Shown: positions 14,100 through 22,916 of the stretch, piece after piece
Layout: every line of letters begins with the position of its first letter
Numbering within the stretch: position 1 is the stretch's first letter
Assembly: GCF_022664535.1 (NCBI RefSeq)
Contig: NZ_JAKUJY010000017.1
Span: 1-64,000 of the forward strand
Source of the DNA: Sphingobium trunci
GTDB taxonomy: Bacteria > Pseudomonadota > Alphaproteobacteria > Sphingomonadales > Sphingomonadaceae
Length of the DNA stretch: 64,000 nt
Direction: 5' to 3'
The notes under the pieces: generated by a model
What the model was told of the DNA's origin: nothing
Databases searched by the model: none
What the model saw: only the letters and a program-made list of their open reading frames with translations
Translations under genes and position numbers: made by a program

Positions 14100-14444
14100 T
14101 CAGACCCTGTGCAGGTCGAGATCCTCCACGCTGATGCCCAGCCGCCTGATCTGTTCCGCCACCGGCGGCCACACCGTACCCAGGAAGCGCGCCCGTTCCG
14201 CCGCGCGCAGCCGACGGGTGGCGCCGTCGGCGACGAACATGCCAACGCCGCGCTTCACCACGACCAGTCCGTCGTCCTGGAAACATTGATAGGCCTTCGC
14301 CACCGTCAGCGGATTGGCGCCCTGCTGCGCGGCCAGCGCACGGACCGAAGGAAGCAGGTCTCCATCGCGAAATTCCCCGTCCAATATGGACGCTGCGATG
14401 ATCTCACGCAGGCGGAGATAGACGGGCTTGGATTCGTCGGCCAT
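14100..14444 (-). CDS. GntR-family regulator, YtrA/YhcF type
   Basis: A 114-residue protein consisting of an N-terminal winged helix (about residues 6-75: PVYLRLREIIAASILDGEF, then LPSVRALAAQQGANPLTVAK and VVVKRGVGMFVADGA) plus a short C-terminal helix without a ligand-binding domain. This is the architecture of the YtrA subfamily, usually encoded beside ABC transporters; here no transporter gene is adjacent, so the target is unknown. It ends with EDLDLHRV. Confidence 0.88.
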   Translation of the reverse strand: MADESKPVYLRLREIIAASILDGEFRDGDLLPSVRALAAQQGANPLTVAKAYQCFQDDGLVVVKRGVGMFVADGATRRLRAAERARFLGTVWPPVAEQIRRLGISVEDLDLHRV

Positions 14445-14516
14445 GGTGCATCAGTGCCATAATACAGCCATGCGGGTCAAGTAAGCGAAGGCCGGCCACC
14501 CATATCGCAAGTGTAA

Positions 14517-15095
14517 TTATCTGTCCCAGATGGAAACTATATTATTATATTCTGGCCGAGGCCGCTCTTGCTGTTCCTTGCCCGGCGAGCCGATGAAGAG
14601 GAAGCCAGCGATCCGTTCATCACCCCTGGCAAAGGCGGCGCGGACATCTTCATTATAGGCTGCCCAGCCGGTCAACCAGCCTCCCGCGAAGCCCAGCGCA
14701 TGGGCCGCATGGAGCAGGTTCATGATCGCGGCGCCCGCTGAAAGCTGCTGTTCCCATACCGGAATCTTGCTGCCGTCCACCGGGGCCGAGAGCGCGACCA
14801 CCAGCGCAGGGGCCTGATGCGCGAACTGGTGCATGGCCTCCATCTCCAGCCGCCCGGCGTCCGGTTTCTCCGCGCGATAGGCGCTTTCCAGCAGGGCTGC
14901 GAGCGTTGCGCGCTTATCCTGCGGCACGATGACGAAGCGCCAGGGCGCCAGCTTGCCATGATCGGGCGTGCGCAGCGCCACTTCCAATATGGTGCGCAAC
15001 TGGCCGTCATCCGGTCCAGGCGCGATCAGGTCGCGCGGCTTGCCGGATCGGCGGGTCTGGAGAAGCGAAAGCGGCGAACTGCGGTCGTTGAACAT
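14517..15095 (-). CDS. Nitroreductase-family flavoprotein
   Basis: A 192-residue FMN-dependent oxidoreductase. LLQTRRSGKPRDL at the N-terminus binds the FMN phosphate, RTPDHGKLAPWRFVIV is the typical YdjA-type core, and AGGWLTGWAAYNEDVRAAF lies in the C-terminal half. The family reduces nitro-compounds or other small acceptors with NAD(P)H; the physiological substrate is unknown. It is divergent from the peptide transporter gene, with 137 bases between. Confidence 0.9.
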   Translation of the reverse strand: MFNDRSSPLSLLQTRRSGKPRDLIAPGPDDGQLRTILEVALRTPDHGKLAPWRFVIVPQDKRATLAALLESAYRAEKPDAGRLEMEAMHQFAHQAPALVVALSAPVDGSKIPVWEQQLSAGAAIMNLLHAAHALGFAGGWLTGWAAYNEDVRAAFARGDERIAGFLFIGSPGKEQQERPRPEYNNIVSIWDR

Positions 15096-15232
15096 GGCGG
15101 TTCACATGGCTCGCCCGCCAATCCGACGCAAGAGCGAGGCTGCTTTGACAGATGAATAATTTGCGCTTTAGTCTGAGGCCATCATGGGGCGCCTTCAACC
15201 GCCTCGCAACAAGACAAGAATAAGGGGCCCGA

Positions 15233-16738
15233 ATGGCGACCTCCACTTTATCGACCGCCGGGTCAGGCAAGACCTGGCTCGGCCATCCGCGTGGCCTGTT
15301 CCTGCTGTTTTTCGTGGAAATGTGGGAACGCTTTTCCTTCTACGGCATGCGTGCGCTGCTGATCTTCTACCTGACCCAGCATTTCCTCTTTTCCGACCGG
15401 GACGCCTCCTATGCCTATGGCGCCTATATGTCGCTCATCTACATTTCGCCCCTGATGGGTGGTTATCTGGCCGATCGTTATCTGGGGCAGCGCAAGGCGG
15501 TGCTGTTCGGCGGCATCGTGATTGCGATCGGCCATCTCATCCTGGGCATGAAAAGCGACGATGGGGGGACGATGGGCCTCAGCCTGTTCTGGCTTGGCCT
15601 GGCGACGGTCATCACCGGCACCGGCTTCCTCAAATCCAGCGCGTCGGCGCTGGTGGGGCAGCTTTATCCGCGCGACGACATGCGGCGTGATCCTGCCTAT
15701 ACGATCTTCTACATGGGCATCAATCTGGGGGCGACCATGGGCCCGGTGATCTGCGGCTATCTGGGGCAGACATGGGGCTGGCACTGGGGCTTCGGCGCGG
15801 CGTCTGTCGGCATGATCGCGGGCGTCATCGGCTTCGCCCTCAGCAGGCCGGTCCTGCAAGGCAAGGGAGAGCCGCCCAACCCCGCGCATCTGGGGCAGCG
15901 TGTCGGAGGGATCATGAGCCGGGAGTGGCTGGTCTATCTTTCCAGCCTTGCCTCGATCGCGCTCTGCTGGTTGCTGGTCCAGCAACATGCGGTCGTCGGA
16001 TGGATGCTGGCGCTGTCGAGCGCGGTGGTCGTGCTTTACATCCTCTGGGAAGCCTTTGGCCGGATGGAACGCGTCGGCCGAGACCGGATGCTGGCGGCGC
16101 TGTTCCTGCTGGTGCTGAACCCGATCTTCTGGGGCCTTTACGAGCAGACGGGATCGTCGCTGAACCTGTTCACGGACCGCTATACCAATCGCCACATATT
16201 GGGCTTCGACGTTCCGGCATCGATGTTCCAGTCCGTGAACGCCGCCTATATCCTGATCTTCGGTCCCGTCCTGGCGGGCCTGTGGATCTGGCTGGCCAAG
16301 CGGGGATGGGAGCCGTCGACGCCCGCGAAATTCGGCATCGCGCTGGCGCTGGTCGGGGCGGGTTTCCTGGTGCTGGTGGCCGGTACGGGTGCGCCAGGCA
16401 CGCTGACGCCGGTGCTGTTCATCTTCCTCCTCTATCTGTGCCACACTCTGGGCGAACTGTGCCTGTCGCCGGTCGGCCTGTCCGCCATGTCCAAACTTGC
16501 GCCCTCGCGCATGATCGGCCTGATGATGGGCATCTGGTTCCTCGCCATGGCGCTGGGTGAATATGCGGCCGGTGCGATCGCGGCGGCGACGGGCGGGGAG
16601 CATGGCGCTGCCACCCGGGATGGCACGCTGGCCGTCTACAGCCAGATCGGCTGGTGGTCCATCGGCGCGGGCGTGGTCGTGATGGCGCTGGCGCCGCTGG
16701 TCAAGCGGCTGATGCATAGCGAGACGGTGGAGGAATAG
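15233..16738 (+). CDS. Proton-dependent oligopeptide transporter (POT/PTR2 family)
   Basis: A 501-residue inner-membrane protein with about 12-14 hydrophobic segments. The family signature EMWERFSFYGMRALLIFYL (ExxERFxYY type) is in the first helix, followed by GGYLADRYLGQRK and the second signature around GINLGATMGPVICGYLG. Members import di- and tripeptides with protons. AAGGGG precedes the ATG. No partner gene lies next to it. Confidence 0.94.
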   Translation: MATSTLSTAGSGKTWLGHPRGLFLLFFVEMWERFSFYGMRALLIFYLTQHFLFSDRDASYAYGAYMSLIYISPLMGGYLADRYLGQRKAVLFGGIVIAIGHLILGMKSDDGGTMGLSLFWLGLATVITGTGFLKSSASALVGQLYPRDDMRRDPAYTIFYMGINLGATMGPVICGYLGQTWGWHWGFGAASVGMIAGVIGFALSRPVLQGKGEPPNPAHLGQRVGGIMSREWLVYLSSLASIALCWLLVQQHAVVGWMLALSSAVVVLYILWEAFGRMERVGRDRMLAALFLLVLNPIFWGLYEQTGSSLNLFTDRYTNRHILGFDVPASMFQSVNAAYILIFGPVLAGLWIWLAKRGWEPSTPAKFGIALALVGAGFLVLVAGTGAPGTLTPVLFIFLLYLCHTLGELCLSPVGLSAMSKLAPSRMIGLMMGIWFLAMALGEYAAGAIAAATGGEHGAATRDGTLAVYSQIGWWSIGAGVVVMALAPLVKRLMHSETVEE

Positions 16739-16754
16739 CCTGGGGCCGGCGGCG

Positions 16755-17219
16755 CTACTGCGTCGCCCCCCACAGGTCGGCGGCGCGGACAAAGCCCTTC
16801 TGTCCGCTCACGTCGAAGCCGCACCAGCCCTTGCTGCAGGAGGCGACGCGCCCCACCACGCCCCTTTGCGCGCGATAGACGGCGCGGGCGTCCTCACGCG
16901 GGGACTCCCGCATCGGGGCGATGCCGGCGGTGACGATCGCTGTCGGCGTGTCGCTGAGCAGCCGGACATGCATCCAGCCCTGCGTGCCGCTGGAATCCTC
17001 GACCTTGCGCCACAGGCCCAGCACCTGAACGACCTTCAGCGGCAGGTCGCGGCGGTGGTAGACCCAGCTTGAGGGGTAATCCAGGCTGGGTCCGACGCGC
17101 ATCCGCGCCTCCTGCTGCGTGAGCGACGCCCAATAGGGAACCTGCTTGGCGGGGGCAGCCGATGCGCCGTTCGCCCAGCATAATGCGGCGAGAATGCCTG
17201 CGCCCAATAACCCCTTCAT
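16755..17219 (-). CDS. Exported SH3-domain protein
   Basis: A 154-residue periplasmic protein from the ATG at 17219 (MKGLLGAGILAALCWANGASA is a signal peptide); ATGs at 17237 and 17255 are in-frame alternatives. Two bacterial SH3-like repeats follow: YWASLTQQEARMRVGPSLDY with LKVVQVLGLWRKVED, and a second near GVVGRVASCSKGWCGFDV. The family (SH3_4/DUF1058) is common in alphaproteobacteria, is often next to 2-hydroxyacid dehydrogenase genes as here (divergent), and may bind cell-wall peptides. Two cysteines could form a disulphide. Confidence 0.85.
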   Translation of the reverse strand: MKGLLGAGILAALCWANGASAAPAKQVPYWASLTQQEARMRVGPSLDYPSSWVYHRRDLPLKVVQVLGLWRKVEDSSGTQGWMHVRLLSDTPTAIVTAGIAPMRESPREDARAVYRAQRGVVGRVASCSKGWCGFDVSGQKGFVRAADLWGATQ

Positions 17220-17344
17220 GCCCGTTCCATTCCCCATCCTGCGATGCGCGATCATAAACGCGCCGCCCCATAGGCGACAACCGCTCTCTTGTGTATCCGG
17301 GATAAGCGCTTGACCATCGCCGCGCCGGAGAATAGCGGCCTGAC

Positions 17345-18343
17345 ATGGCCAGGAAACCGCGCCCCGCTCATCCGCGCGTCATCGTCACGCGCCGGCTGCC
17401 TCCCAATGTGGAGGCGCGCATGGGGGAACTGTTCGACACCGTCTTCAACATCGGCGACGTGCCGATGGATCGGGCCGCGCTGACCCGCGCCATGGCGCAA
17501 TGCGATGTGCTGGTGCCCGCCGTCTCGGACCAGATCGATGCCACCCTGATCGAGGCTGCGCCCGAACGGCTGCAGCTGATCGCCAGTTTCGGCAGCGGCG
17601 TGGATCATATCGACCTCCATGCCGCGCGGCAGAAGGGGATCATCGTCACCAATACGCCGGGCGTGCTGACCGAGGATACGGCCGACATGACCATGGCGCT
17701 GATCCTGTCGGTGCCGCGCCGTCTGGCAGAGGGGGAAAAGCTGGTGCGATCGGGCGGCTGGACCGGCTGGAGCCCGTCGGGGATGCTGGGCCATCGCATC
17801 GGCGGCAAGAAGCTGGGCATCATCGGCATGGGCCGCATCGGCCGCGCGGTTGCCCGGCGCGCCGCGGCCTTTGGGCTTTCCATCGCCTATCATAATCGCC
17901 ACCGCCTGCCCTTCGAAGTAGAGCAGGATTTGCAGGCGCACTGGTATCCGGACGTGGATTCGCTGCTCGAGGCGAGCGATATCGTGTCGATCCACTGTCC
18001 GCTCAATGCCGACAGCCGGAACATGATCGACGCCCGGCGCATCGCGCTGATGCGGGCCGACGCCTATCTGATCAACACGTCCCGCGCCGAGATCACCGAC
18101 GAACCCGCACTGATCGCCGCCTTGTCCGAAGGGCGCATCGCCGGGGCGGGACTGGACGTCTACGCTCATGAACCCGCGGTCGATCCGCGCCTGCTGGCGC
18201 TGTCCAATGTCGTGCTCTTGCCGCACATGGGGTCGGCGACCTTCGAAGGGCGCGATGCGACCGGCGCGCGGGTGATCGCCAATATCCGCAGTTGGGTCGA
18301 TGGACATCGCCCGCCCAATCAGGTGCTGGAAGGCTGGGTCTAA
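17345..18343 (+). CDS. D-isomer-specific 2-hydroxyacid dehydrogenase (glyoxylate reductase-like)
   Basis: A 332-residue NAD(P)-dependent enzyme. Substrate-domain motif FGSGVDHIDLHAA, Rossmann motif GIIGMGRIGRAVARRA (about 160-175), INTSRAEITDEPAL with the catalytic Arg, and the catalytic His in LLPHMGSATFEGRD are visible. The nearest family is glyoxylate/hydroxypyruvate reductase (GyaR-like), which reduces glyoxylate or hydroxypyruvate. Length and motifs are standard. It ends overlapping the copD stop by 4 bases in the opposite orientation. Confidence 0.9.
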   Translation: MARKPRPAHPRVIVTRRLPPNVEARMGELFDTVFNIGDVPMDRAALTRAMAQCDVLVPAVSDQIDATLIEAAPERLQLIASFGSGVDHIDLHAARQKGIIVTNTPGVLTEDTADMTMALILSVPRRLAEGEKLVRSGGWTGWSPSGMLGHRIGGKKLGIIGMGRIGRAVARRAAAFGLSIAYHNRHRLPFEVEQDLQAHWYPDVDSLLEASDIVSIHCPLNADSRNMIDARRIALMRADAYLINTSRAEITDEPALIAALSEGRIAGAGLDVYAHEPAVDPRLLALSNVVLLPHMGSATFEGRDATGARVIANIRSWVDGHRPPNQVLEGWV

Positions 18344-19209
18344 GCCAGCGGATCGAGTGTCCCCAGCGCGGCAACCAGCGCAAGGATGGCGACGGCAAGG
18401 GTGGTTTCCAGCAGCAGCGACAGGCGCAAATGCGCCATCGCGGCATGGCTGCCGCCGGTCGTGACGGCGTGCTCCAGCTTCGGCGTCAGTTGCCAGCGAT
18501 TGGCGGCGGCGAGCAGCAGCATGGCCGCGAACAGCCCCAGCTTGACCAGCAGAAGCCGGCCGTAGAGGCTGTGCAGCAATGCAGGCAGTTGGGCCAGGCC
18601 CACGATCATGACGGCGTTGAAAGCCCCGGTCGCGATCAGCGTGGCGACGAAGATCGTGCCGAACAGCGAGAAGCGTTCCAGCATGACCGCTGTCAGGCCG
18701 ATCTGCCGCCCGGCCAGAACCGCGCCCAGCAGGGCGAGCAATGCGCCGAGCCATCCGGCGGCCGCCAGGACATGCAGTGCGTCGGCCAGGCGGTGGGCGC
18801 TTCCCGCCATCCCCTCGCTGGCGGCGGCATGGCCTGACCAGGCGAGCGTCATGGCGGCGATCGCCGCGGGCAGGGCAATCGCTGCGTTCCGGCCTTCCGC
18901 GCGCCGGAACAGCAGTGGCAGGATCAGCAGCAAGGCTCCCGCGCGAACCGCCAGCATGGTGCCGATCGGCGTATCCCTGAGCAATATGGCGACGACGCTC
19001 CAGTCCGGTGACAGGAGAGGGGTTCCGGCCATCCCCGCCGCGCTGGCGAGCAGCCACAGGCCGGACAGCAAAAGCCCCCCGGCCGTCAGCAGCGCCGGCA
19101 CCGTGCGCCGACCGGCCACGCCCATGCTCCACCAGAATAGCGGCAGACCGGCGAGCGCGGCGAGGTCGGCATAAAGCGCGAAGCGGGTGGCGACGAGAAC
19201 GCCGTCCAT
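18340..19209 (-). CDS. copD: Copper resistance membrane protein CopD
   Basis: A 289-residue inner-membrane protein with about 8 hydrophobic helices and the CopD-family histidines (WSGHAAASEG and LADALHVLAAAGWLGAL). CopD is thought to import copper from the periplasm together with CopC. The gene starts 5 bases after the copC stop, so the pair is an operon, divergent from the sensor-sigma-copAB operon. Neighbour genes strongly support the copper assignment. Confidence 0.92.
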   Translation of the reverse strand: MDGVLVATRFALYADLAALAGLPLFWWSMGVAGRRTVPALLTAGGLLLSGLWLLASAAGMAGTPLLSPDWSVVAILLRDTPIGTMLAVRAGALLLILPLLFRRAEGRNAAIALPAAIAAMTLAWSGHAAASEGMAGSAHRLADALHVLAAAGWLGALLALLGAVLAGRQIGLTAVMLERFSLFGTIFVATLIATGAFNAVMIVGLAQLPALLHSLYGRLLLVKLGLFAAMLLLAAANRWQLTPKLEHAVTTGGSHAAMAHLRLSLLLETTLAVAILALVAALGTLDPLA

Positions 19210-19214
19210 CGGCC

Positions 19215-19592
19215 TTATTTGACCGAGAAGCTGTACTTGCCGGAAACCTTGTGCTGGTCCGCGCCGACCAGATGCCAGTCGACGTCATAATTGCCCGCAG
19301 GTAGCGCGCGGGGCAGGGTGACGGTCATGGTCTTGCCGTCGCCGTCGACGGCGGTCTTGAAGCCCTTGATCGGCATCGGTGCATGGTTCGCCATGCCCGG
19401 CATCCCGGTCATGGTGAGGTCAACGCCGCTCATGGGGGCCAGCATCTTTTCGGAGAAGCTGAGGGTCAGCCTGGTCGGCTTGGACACCGTGGCGCCCGCC
19501 GCCGGGGTGGACGAGAGCAGCTTGGGATGCGCCATCGCCACGGAGGGCAGGGCGGCCAGGGCAAGAGCGGCGGGAAGCAGGATGTGACGCAT
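19215..19592 (-). CDS. copC: Periplasmic copper-binding protein CopC
   Basis: A 125-residue protein with a signal peptide (MRHILLPAALALAALPSVAMA) and the mature N-terminus HPKLLSSTPAAGATV, whose first His is the Cu(II) ligand in CopC/YobA proteins. Further ligands lie in the Met/His-rich MTGMPGMANHAPMPIKG and DWHLVGADQHKVSGKYSF segments. The ATG at 19592 has GGAG upstream; an in-frame start at 19619 would place residues before the signal peptide. First gene of the copC-copD operon. Confidence 0.93.
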   Translation of the reverse strand: MRHILLPAALALAALPSVAMAHPKLLSSTPAAGATVSKPTRLTLSFSEKMLAPMSGVDLTMTGMPGMANHAPMPIKGFKTAVDGDGKTMTVTLPRALPAGNYDVDWHLVGADQHKVSGKYSFSVK

Positions 19593-19721
19593 GGGACCAG
19601 TCTCCAATAGGGTTGCCATAAGGACGATTACGCATCCCCTTTTCCGACCCCTCGACTAAACCCCATAAATTTTTGCATGAGGGGTGGGGCGATCCGGCGC
19701 GTATTGCGGATGGACGACTAA

Positions 19722-19758
19722 AGCGTTTTCACTTTGAGCGAAAACGCTCTTGTTTTTT
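19722..19758. promoter_or_regulatory. Hairpin with T-run in the copC/anti-sigma intergenic region
   Basis: AGCGTTTTC (19722-19730) and GAAAACGCT (19740-19748) form a perfect 9-bp stem with a 9-base loop, followed on the plus strand by CTTGTTTTTT. It looks like a terminator, yet it stands upstream of an operon and no plus-strand gene precedes it nearby. It may be an attenuator or a widespread alphaproteobacterial palindrome. Confidence 0.5.
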
Positions 19759-19764
19759 CATACC

Positions 19765-19808
19765 GCATTTTCCCAGCCGTTGACCGTCAACGGCCGACCT
19801 GAAAATGC
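19765..19808. repeat. Nested inverted repeat in the leader of the metal-sensor operon
   Basis: An inner palindrome GCCGTTGAC-C-GTCAACGGC (19776-19794) is enclosed by outer arms GCATTTTC (19765-19772) and GAAAATGC (19801-19808). It ends 17 bases before the ATG at 19826. It could be an operator or an RNA structure controlling the sensor-sigma genes; it may instead be a repeated element of the genome. Confidence 0.55.
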
Positions 19809-19825
19809 ACTAGGGAGTGTGAGTG

Positions 19826-20092
19826 ATGAGCGATCTCGATCAGCTGCTGGACCGGATGCGCAGCCAGCCGGCCGATCCGCGCCTGATGGATATCGAAGAG
19901 ACGGTGATGGCGGGCGTTGCCGTGCGCCGCGAGCGCGCGGTTGCCCGGCGCAGCCTGGCGCTGGCGGGGATCGTCGCGATCGGCATTGGCTGGATCGGCA
20001 GCGTGGTGCCCGGCGGCCCGGCGCAGGCCGCCTCCCGGCCTGTGGTGATCGGCATGTCGGATTATGCGCCCTCGCGCCTGTTGGGGCAGTAA
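19826..20092 (+). CDS. Small membrane protein, CnrY-like anti-sigma candidate
   Basis: An 88-residue protein: an acidic cytoplasmic N-terminal part (MSDLDQLLDRMRSQPADPRL), one transmembrane helix (SLALAGIVAIGIGWIGSVVPG) and a short periplasmic tail. It stands first in an operon with a CnrX-like sensor and an ECF sigma factor; in Cupriavidus CnrY is a small membrane anti-sigma with this topology, so the same role is inferred from context and shape, not sequence identity. GGGAG lies 8 bases before the ATG; a GTG immediately before it is the alternative start. Confidence 0.65.
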   Translation: MSDLDQLLDRMRSQPADPRLMDIEETVMAGVAVRRERAVARRSLALAGIVAIGIGWIGSVVPGGPAQAASRPVVIGMSDYAPSRLLGQ

Positions 20093-20095
20093 GGG

Positions 20096-20551
20096 ATGAA
20101 GGGGGCAGGCCGCTACGGACTGGTTGCGCTGGTCGCCTTTGCAGCGGCGCTGGCGGCGGTGCTGGTCGCGCGAACATGGATCGCACCGGCACCCCGCGTG
20201 GAGAGCGAGGTGCATGCCCTCATTCACAAGAAGCTCGAGCTGGACGGGAGCCAGGAGCAGCGCATTCGCGCGCTGGAGGCGGATTTCGCGAAACGGCGCG
20301 AAGCCATGGAGGCCGAAATGCGCGCCGACAACGCCCGGCTGGCGCAGGCCATTGCGGCCGAACATGGCTATGGTCCCCAGGTCAGCGCAGCGGTCGACCG
20401 TTCCCACCATGTGATGGGCATGCTGCAAAAGGAGACGCTGAAGCATATCTTCGCGATGCGTGCCGTACTGCGACCCGATCAGGCGGCGCAGTTCGATGCC
20501 GCCGTCGTCAAGGTTCTGACCCAGCCCGCCCAGACCCCAACCGAAAGGTGA
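20096..20551 (+). CDS. Periplasmic heavy-metal sensor, CnrX/ZraP-like
   Basis: A 151-residue protein with one N-terminal membrane anchor (RYGLVALVAFAAALAAVLVA) and a helical periplasmic domain containing the family helices EVHALIHKKLELDGSQEQRI and DRSHHVMGMLQKETLKHIFAMRAVL. The His-His-x-Met cluster and His in HALIHKK resemble the metal-binding helices of CnrX (Co/Ni) and ZraP. It would sense metal and release the sigma factor through the anti-sigma protein. It follows the anti-sigma-like gene by 3 bases and overlaps the sigma gene by 4. Confidence 0.83.
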   Translation: MKGAGRYGLVALVAFAAALAAVLVARTWIAPAPRVESEVHALIHKKLELDGSQEQRIRALEADFAKRREAMEAEMRADNARLAQAIAAEHGYGPQVSAAVDRSHHVMGMLQKETLKHIFAMRAVLRPDQAAQFDAAVVKVLTQPAQTPTER

Positions 20552-21129
20552 GTCCTCCACTCTCCGAGCGCAGCGACGCGGAGCTGGCAGCGCTGGCCCT
20601 CACCGCGCAGCAGAGCGCCTATGGCGAGCTGATGCGGCGGCATCGCGACGCCGTGTTCCGTCTGGCCCGGGGCCATGCTGGCGACGCGACCGAGGCGCTG
20701 GACATCACGCAGGAGGCGTTCATCGCCGCCTTTGCTGCGCTGGCCCGTTATGATGCGGCGCGGCCTTTCCGGCTGTGGATCGCGCGGATCGCGATCAACA
20801 AATGCCATGACTGGGCGCGGCGGCGGGCGGTGCGGCGCTTCTTCACCTTCGCCCGGCCGATGGAGGAGGCGGTCGCCATGGCCGATCCTGCCGCGACGCC
20901 GGAGGAGGCTGTCCAGTCGGAGCGGGAGTTGCAGCGGATCAATGCCGCCATCGCGGCCCTGCCCGTCAATCTCAAGGATGTGCTGGTATTGCGTGCTATC
21001 GAAGGGGCGAGCCAAGCCGAGGCGGCGCAGATATTGGGGATCAGCGAAAAGGCCGTCGAAACCCGGCTCTATCGCGCCCGCAACAAACTGGCCGAACAGT
21101 TGAGGGATGACGGCATGGGCCGCGTATAG
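20548..21129 (+). CDS. ECF RNA polymerase sigma factor
   Basis: A 193-residue protein beginning at a GTG that overlaps the sensor stop (GTGA). Region 2 (YGELMRRHRDAVFRLARGH, DITQEAFIAAFAALARYD) binds core polymerase and the -10 element, and region 4 (LPVNLKDVLVLRAIEGASQA, ILGISEKAVETRLYRARNKL) contains the -35 helix-turn-helix. The gene is third in a CnrYXH-like operon and is followed after 35 bases by copA, so it probably activates the copper genes when the sensor binds metal. The open frame reaches 19750, but the upstream part overlaps other genes. Confidence 0.9.
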   Translation: MSPPLSERSDAELAALALTAQQSAYGELMRRHRDAVFRLARGHAGDATEALDITQEAFIAAFAALARYDAARPFRLWIARIAINKCHDWARRRAVRRFFTFARPMEEAVAMADPAATPEEAVQSERELQRINAAIAALPVNLKDVLVLRAIEGASQAEAAQILGISEKAVETRLYRARNKLAEQLRDDGMGRV

Positions 21130-21164
21130 AGGTAAACAGTCCTCCAGCAGAGCGTCCGACCCTC

Positions 21165-22916
21165 ATGCCCCTTATTTTGCAAGATATTGACCGCCGAACC
21201 CTGATCCGCGCCCTGGGCGGCGTGGGCGGTGCGCTCGCCATATCCCGCGCCTTTCCCGGCTGGGCGCAGAGCGGAACCGCCGGTGCCGCCGCGCCCGGTA
21301 TCCTGAGCGGCGAAAGCATCGCGCTGACCGTGGGCGAGAGTCATTTCTCGACCGGCGGCCGGTCGGCTCATGCTGTGACGATCAACGGCACGCTGCCCGC
21401 GCCGCTGATCCGATTGAGGGAGGGGCAGAATGTCCACCTCTCCGTCACCAACAGCCTGAAGGAAGACACGTCGATCCACTGGCACGGCCTGACCGTGCCC
21501 TTCCAGATGGACGGCGTGCCGGGCGTCAGCTTCCCCGGCATCCGGCCGGGCGAGACCTTCACCTATGAATTTCCGGTGCGCCAGTCGGGCACCTACTGGT
21601 ATCACAGCCATTCGGGCATGCAGGAGGCCGTCGGCCATTATGGCCCCATCGTCATCGATCCCGCCGGGGCCGACCCGGTGCGGAGCGATCGGGAGCATGT
21701 CATCGTCCTGTCCGACTGGAGCCCGGTTCACCCCCATATTCTGCTGAAGCGGCTCAAGCAGATGGGCGGCTATTTCAACATGCAGAAGCAGACGCTGGCC
21801 GGGCAGCTTGCGGGCAAGGACCAGAGCGCCAGGGACCGCCTTCAATGGGGCGCCATGCGGATGGACCCGACCGATATTTCGGACGTGACCGGGTCGACCT
21901 ACAGCTTCCTCATCAACGGCCATGGCACGGCGGAGAATTGGACGGGCCTTTTCACGCCCGGCGAACAGGTCCGGCTGCGCATCATCAATGCCTCGGCCAT
22001 GACGAATTTCAATGTTCGCCTGCCGGGCCTGCCGATGACGGTGGTCCAGTGCGACGGCCAGCATGTGCAGCCGGTCGAGACGGACGAGTTCCAGATCGGC
22101 ATTGCCGAGACCTATGACGTGCTGGTGCAGCCCGGCGAGGCGAAGCCCTATGGCCTGATTGCCGAGGCCATCGACCGGTCCGGCCTCGTCCGCGCCACGC
22201 TGGCGCCGCGCATCGGCATGGCAGCGGAGATCCCTCCGGTTCGCGAGCGTCCTTTGCTGGGCATGAAGGATATGGGCATGGACATGTCCGGCATGGACAT
22301 GGGGCAGGGCGGCGTCATCGACCTCAGCCAGCCGGCCAATGACAGCATGTCGGGCCATTCGATGAAGATGCGGGACAAATCCGTGGCGCCGGAGGTGAAG
22401 ATGGGGCCGGGGGTCGCGACGCTCTCGCCCATGCCGGCCGATCGCACCGCCGACCGGCCGACCGGCCTGGAGAATGTCGACCATCGGGTGCTGACCTATG
22501 CGGACCTCAAATCGCTGGAGCCCAACCCGGACCGGCGCACCCCGACCCGCTCGCTGGACATCCATCTGACCGCCAACATGGAGCGCTATATGTGGTCCTT
22601 CGACGGGGTGAAGCTGTCCGACGGCGCCGACCCGATCCCCTTCCGCCATATGGAGCGGGTGCGGGTGAACCTGATCAACGACACGATGATGCCGCATCCG
22701 ATCCATCTGCATGGTCATTTCTTCGAACTGGTGACGGGCGCGGGCGAACATCATCCACGCAAGCATACGGTGAATGTGCTGCCGGGCGGAAAGGTGAGCT
22801 TCGACCTGACGGCCGATGCGCTGGGCGACTGGGCGTTCCACTGCCACATGCTGCTGCACATGCACAGCGGGATGATGCGCGTTGTCACTGTCCGGCATGA
22901 GGGAGGCGCGGCATGA
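21165..22916 (+). CDS. copA: Multicopper oxidase CopA, copper resistance
   Basis: A 583-residue periplasmic oxidase with a Tat signal (DRRTLIRALGGVGG). Copper-site motifs are complete: HWHG (first His pair), WYHSHSGMQEA, HPIHLHGHFFEL and the C-terminal HCHMLLHMHSGM containing the type 1 Cys and its ligands. A Met-rich insertion (GMKDMGMDMSGMDMGQGG, near residue 366-383) is typical of CopA/PcoA and binds Cu(I). It oxidises Cu(I) in the periplasm. The stop overlaps the copB start by 4 bases. Confidence 0.95.
   Translation: MPLILQDIDRRTLIRALGGVGGALAISRAFPGWAQSGTAGAAAPGILSGESIALTVGESHFSTGGRSAHAVTINGTLPAPLIRLREGQNVHLSVTNSLKEDTSIHWHGLTVPFQMDGVPGVSFPGIRPGETFTYEFPVRQSGTYWYHSHSGMQEAVGHYGPIVIDPAGADPVRSDREHVIVLSDWSPVHPHILLKRLKQMGGYFNMQKQTLAGQLAGKDQSARDRLQWGAMRMDPTDISDVTGSTYSFLINGHGTAENWTGLFTPGEQVRLRIINASAMTNFNVRLPGLPMTVVQCDGQHVQPVETDEFQIGIAETYDVLVQPGEAKPYGLIAEAIDRSGLVRATLAPRIGMAAEIPPVRERPLLGMKDMGMDMSGMDMGQGGVIDLSQPANDSMSGHSMKMRDKSVAPEVKMGPGVATLSPMPADRTADRPTGLENVDHRVLTYADLKSLEPNPDRRTPTRSLDIHLTANMERYMWSFDGVKLSDGADPIPFRHMERVRVNLINDTMMPHPIHLHGHFFELVTGAGEHHPRKHTVNVLPGGKVSFDLTADALGDWAFHCHMLLHMHSGMMRVVTVRHEGGAA

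Noticed and set aside
17252..19288. 678-codon minus-strand open frame
   Set aside because: It is the shadow of the 2-hydroxyacid dehydrogenase and copD genes, rich in Arg, Ala and Gly, with no domain; high-GC genomes often leave such frames open.
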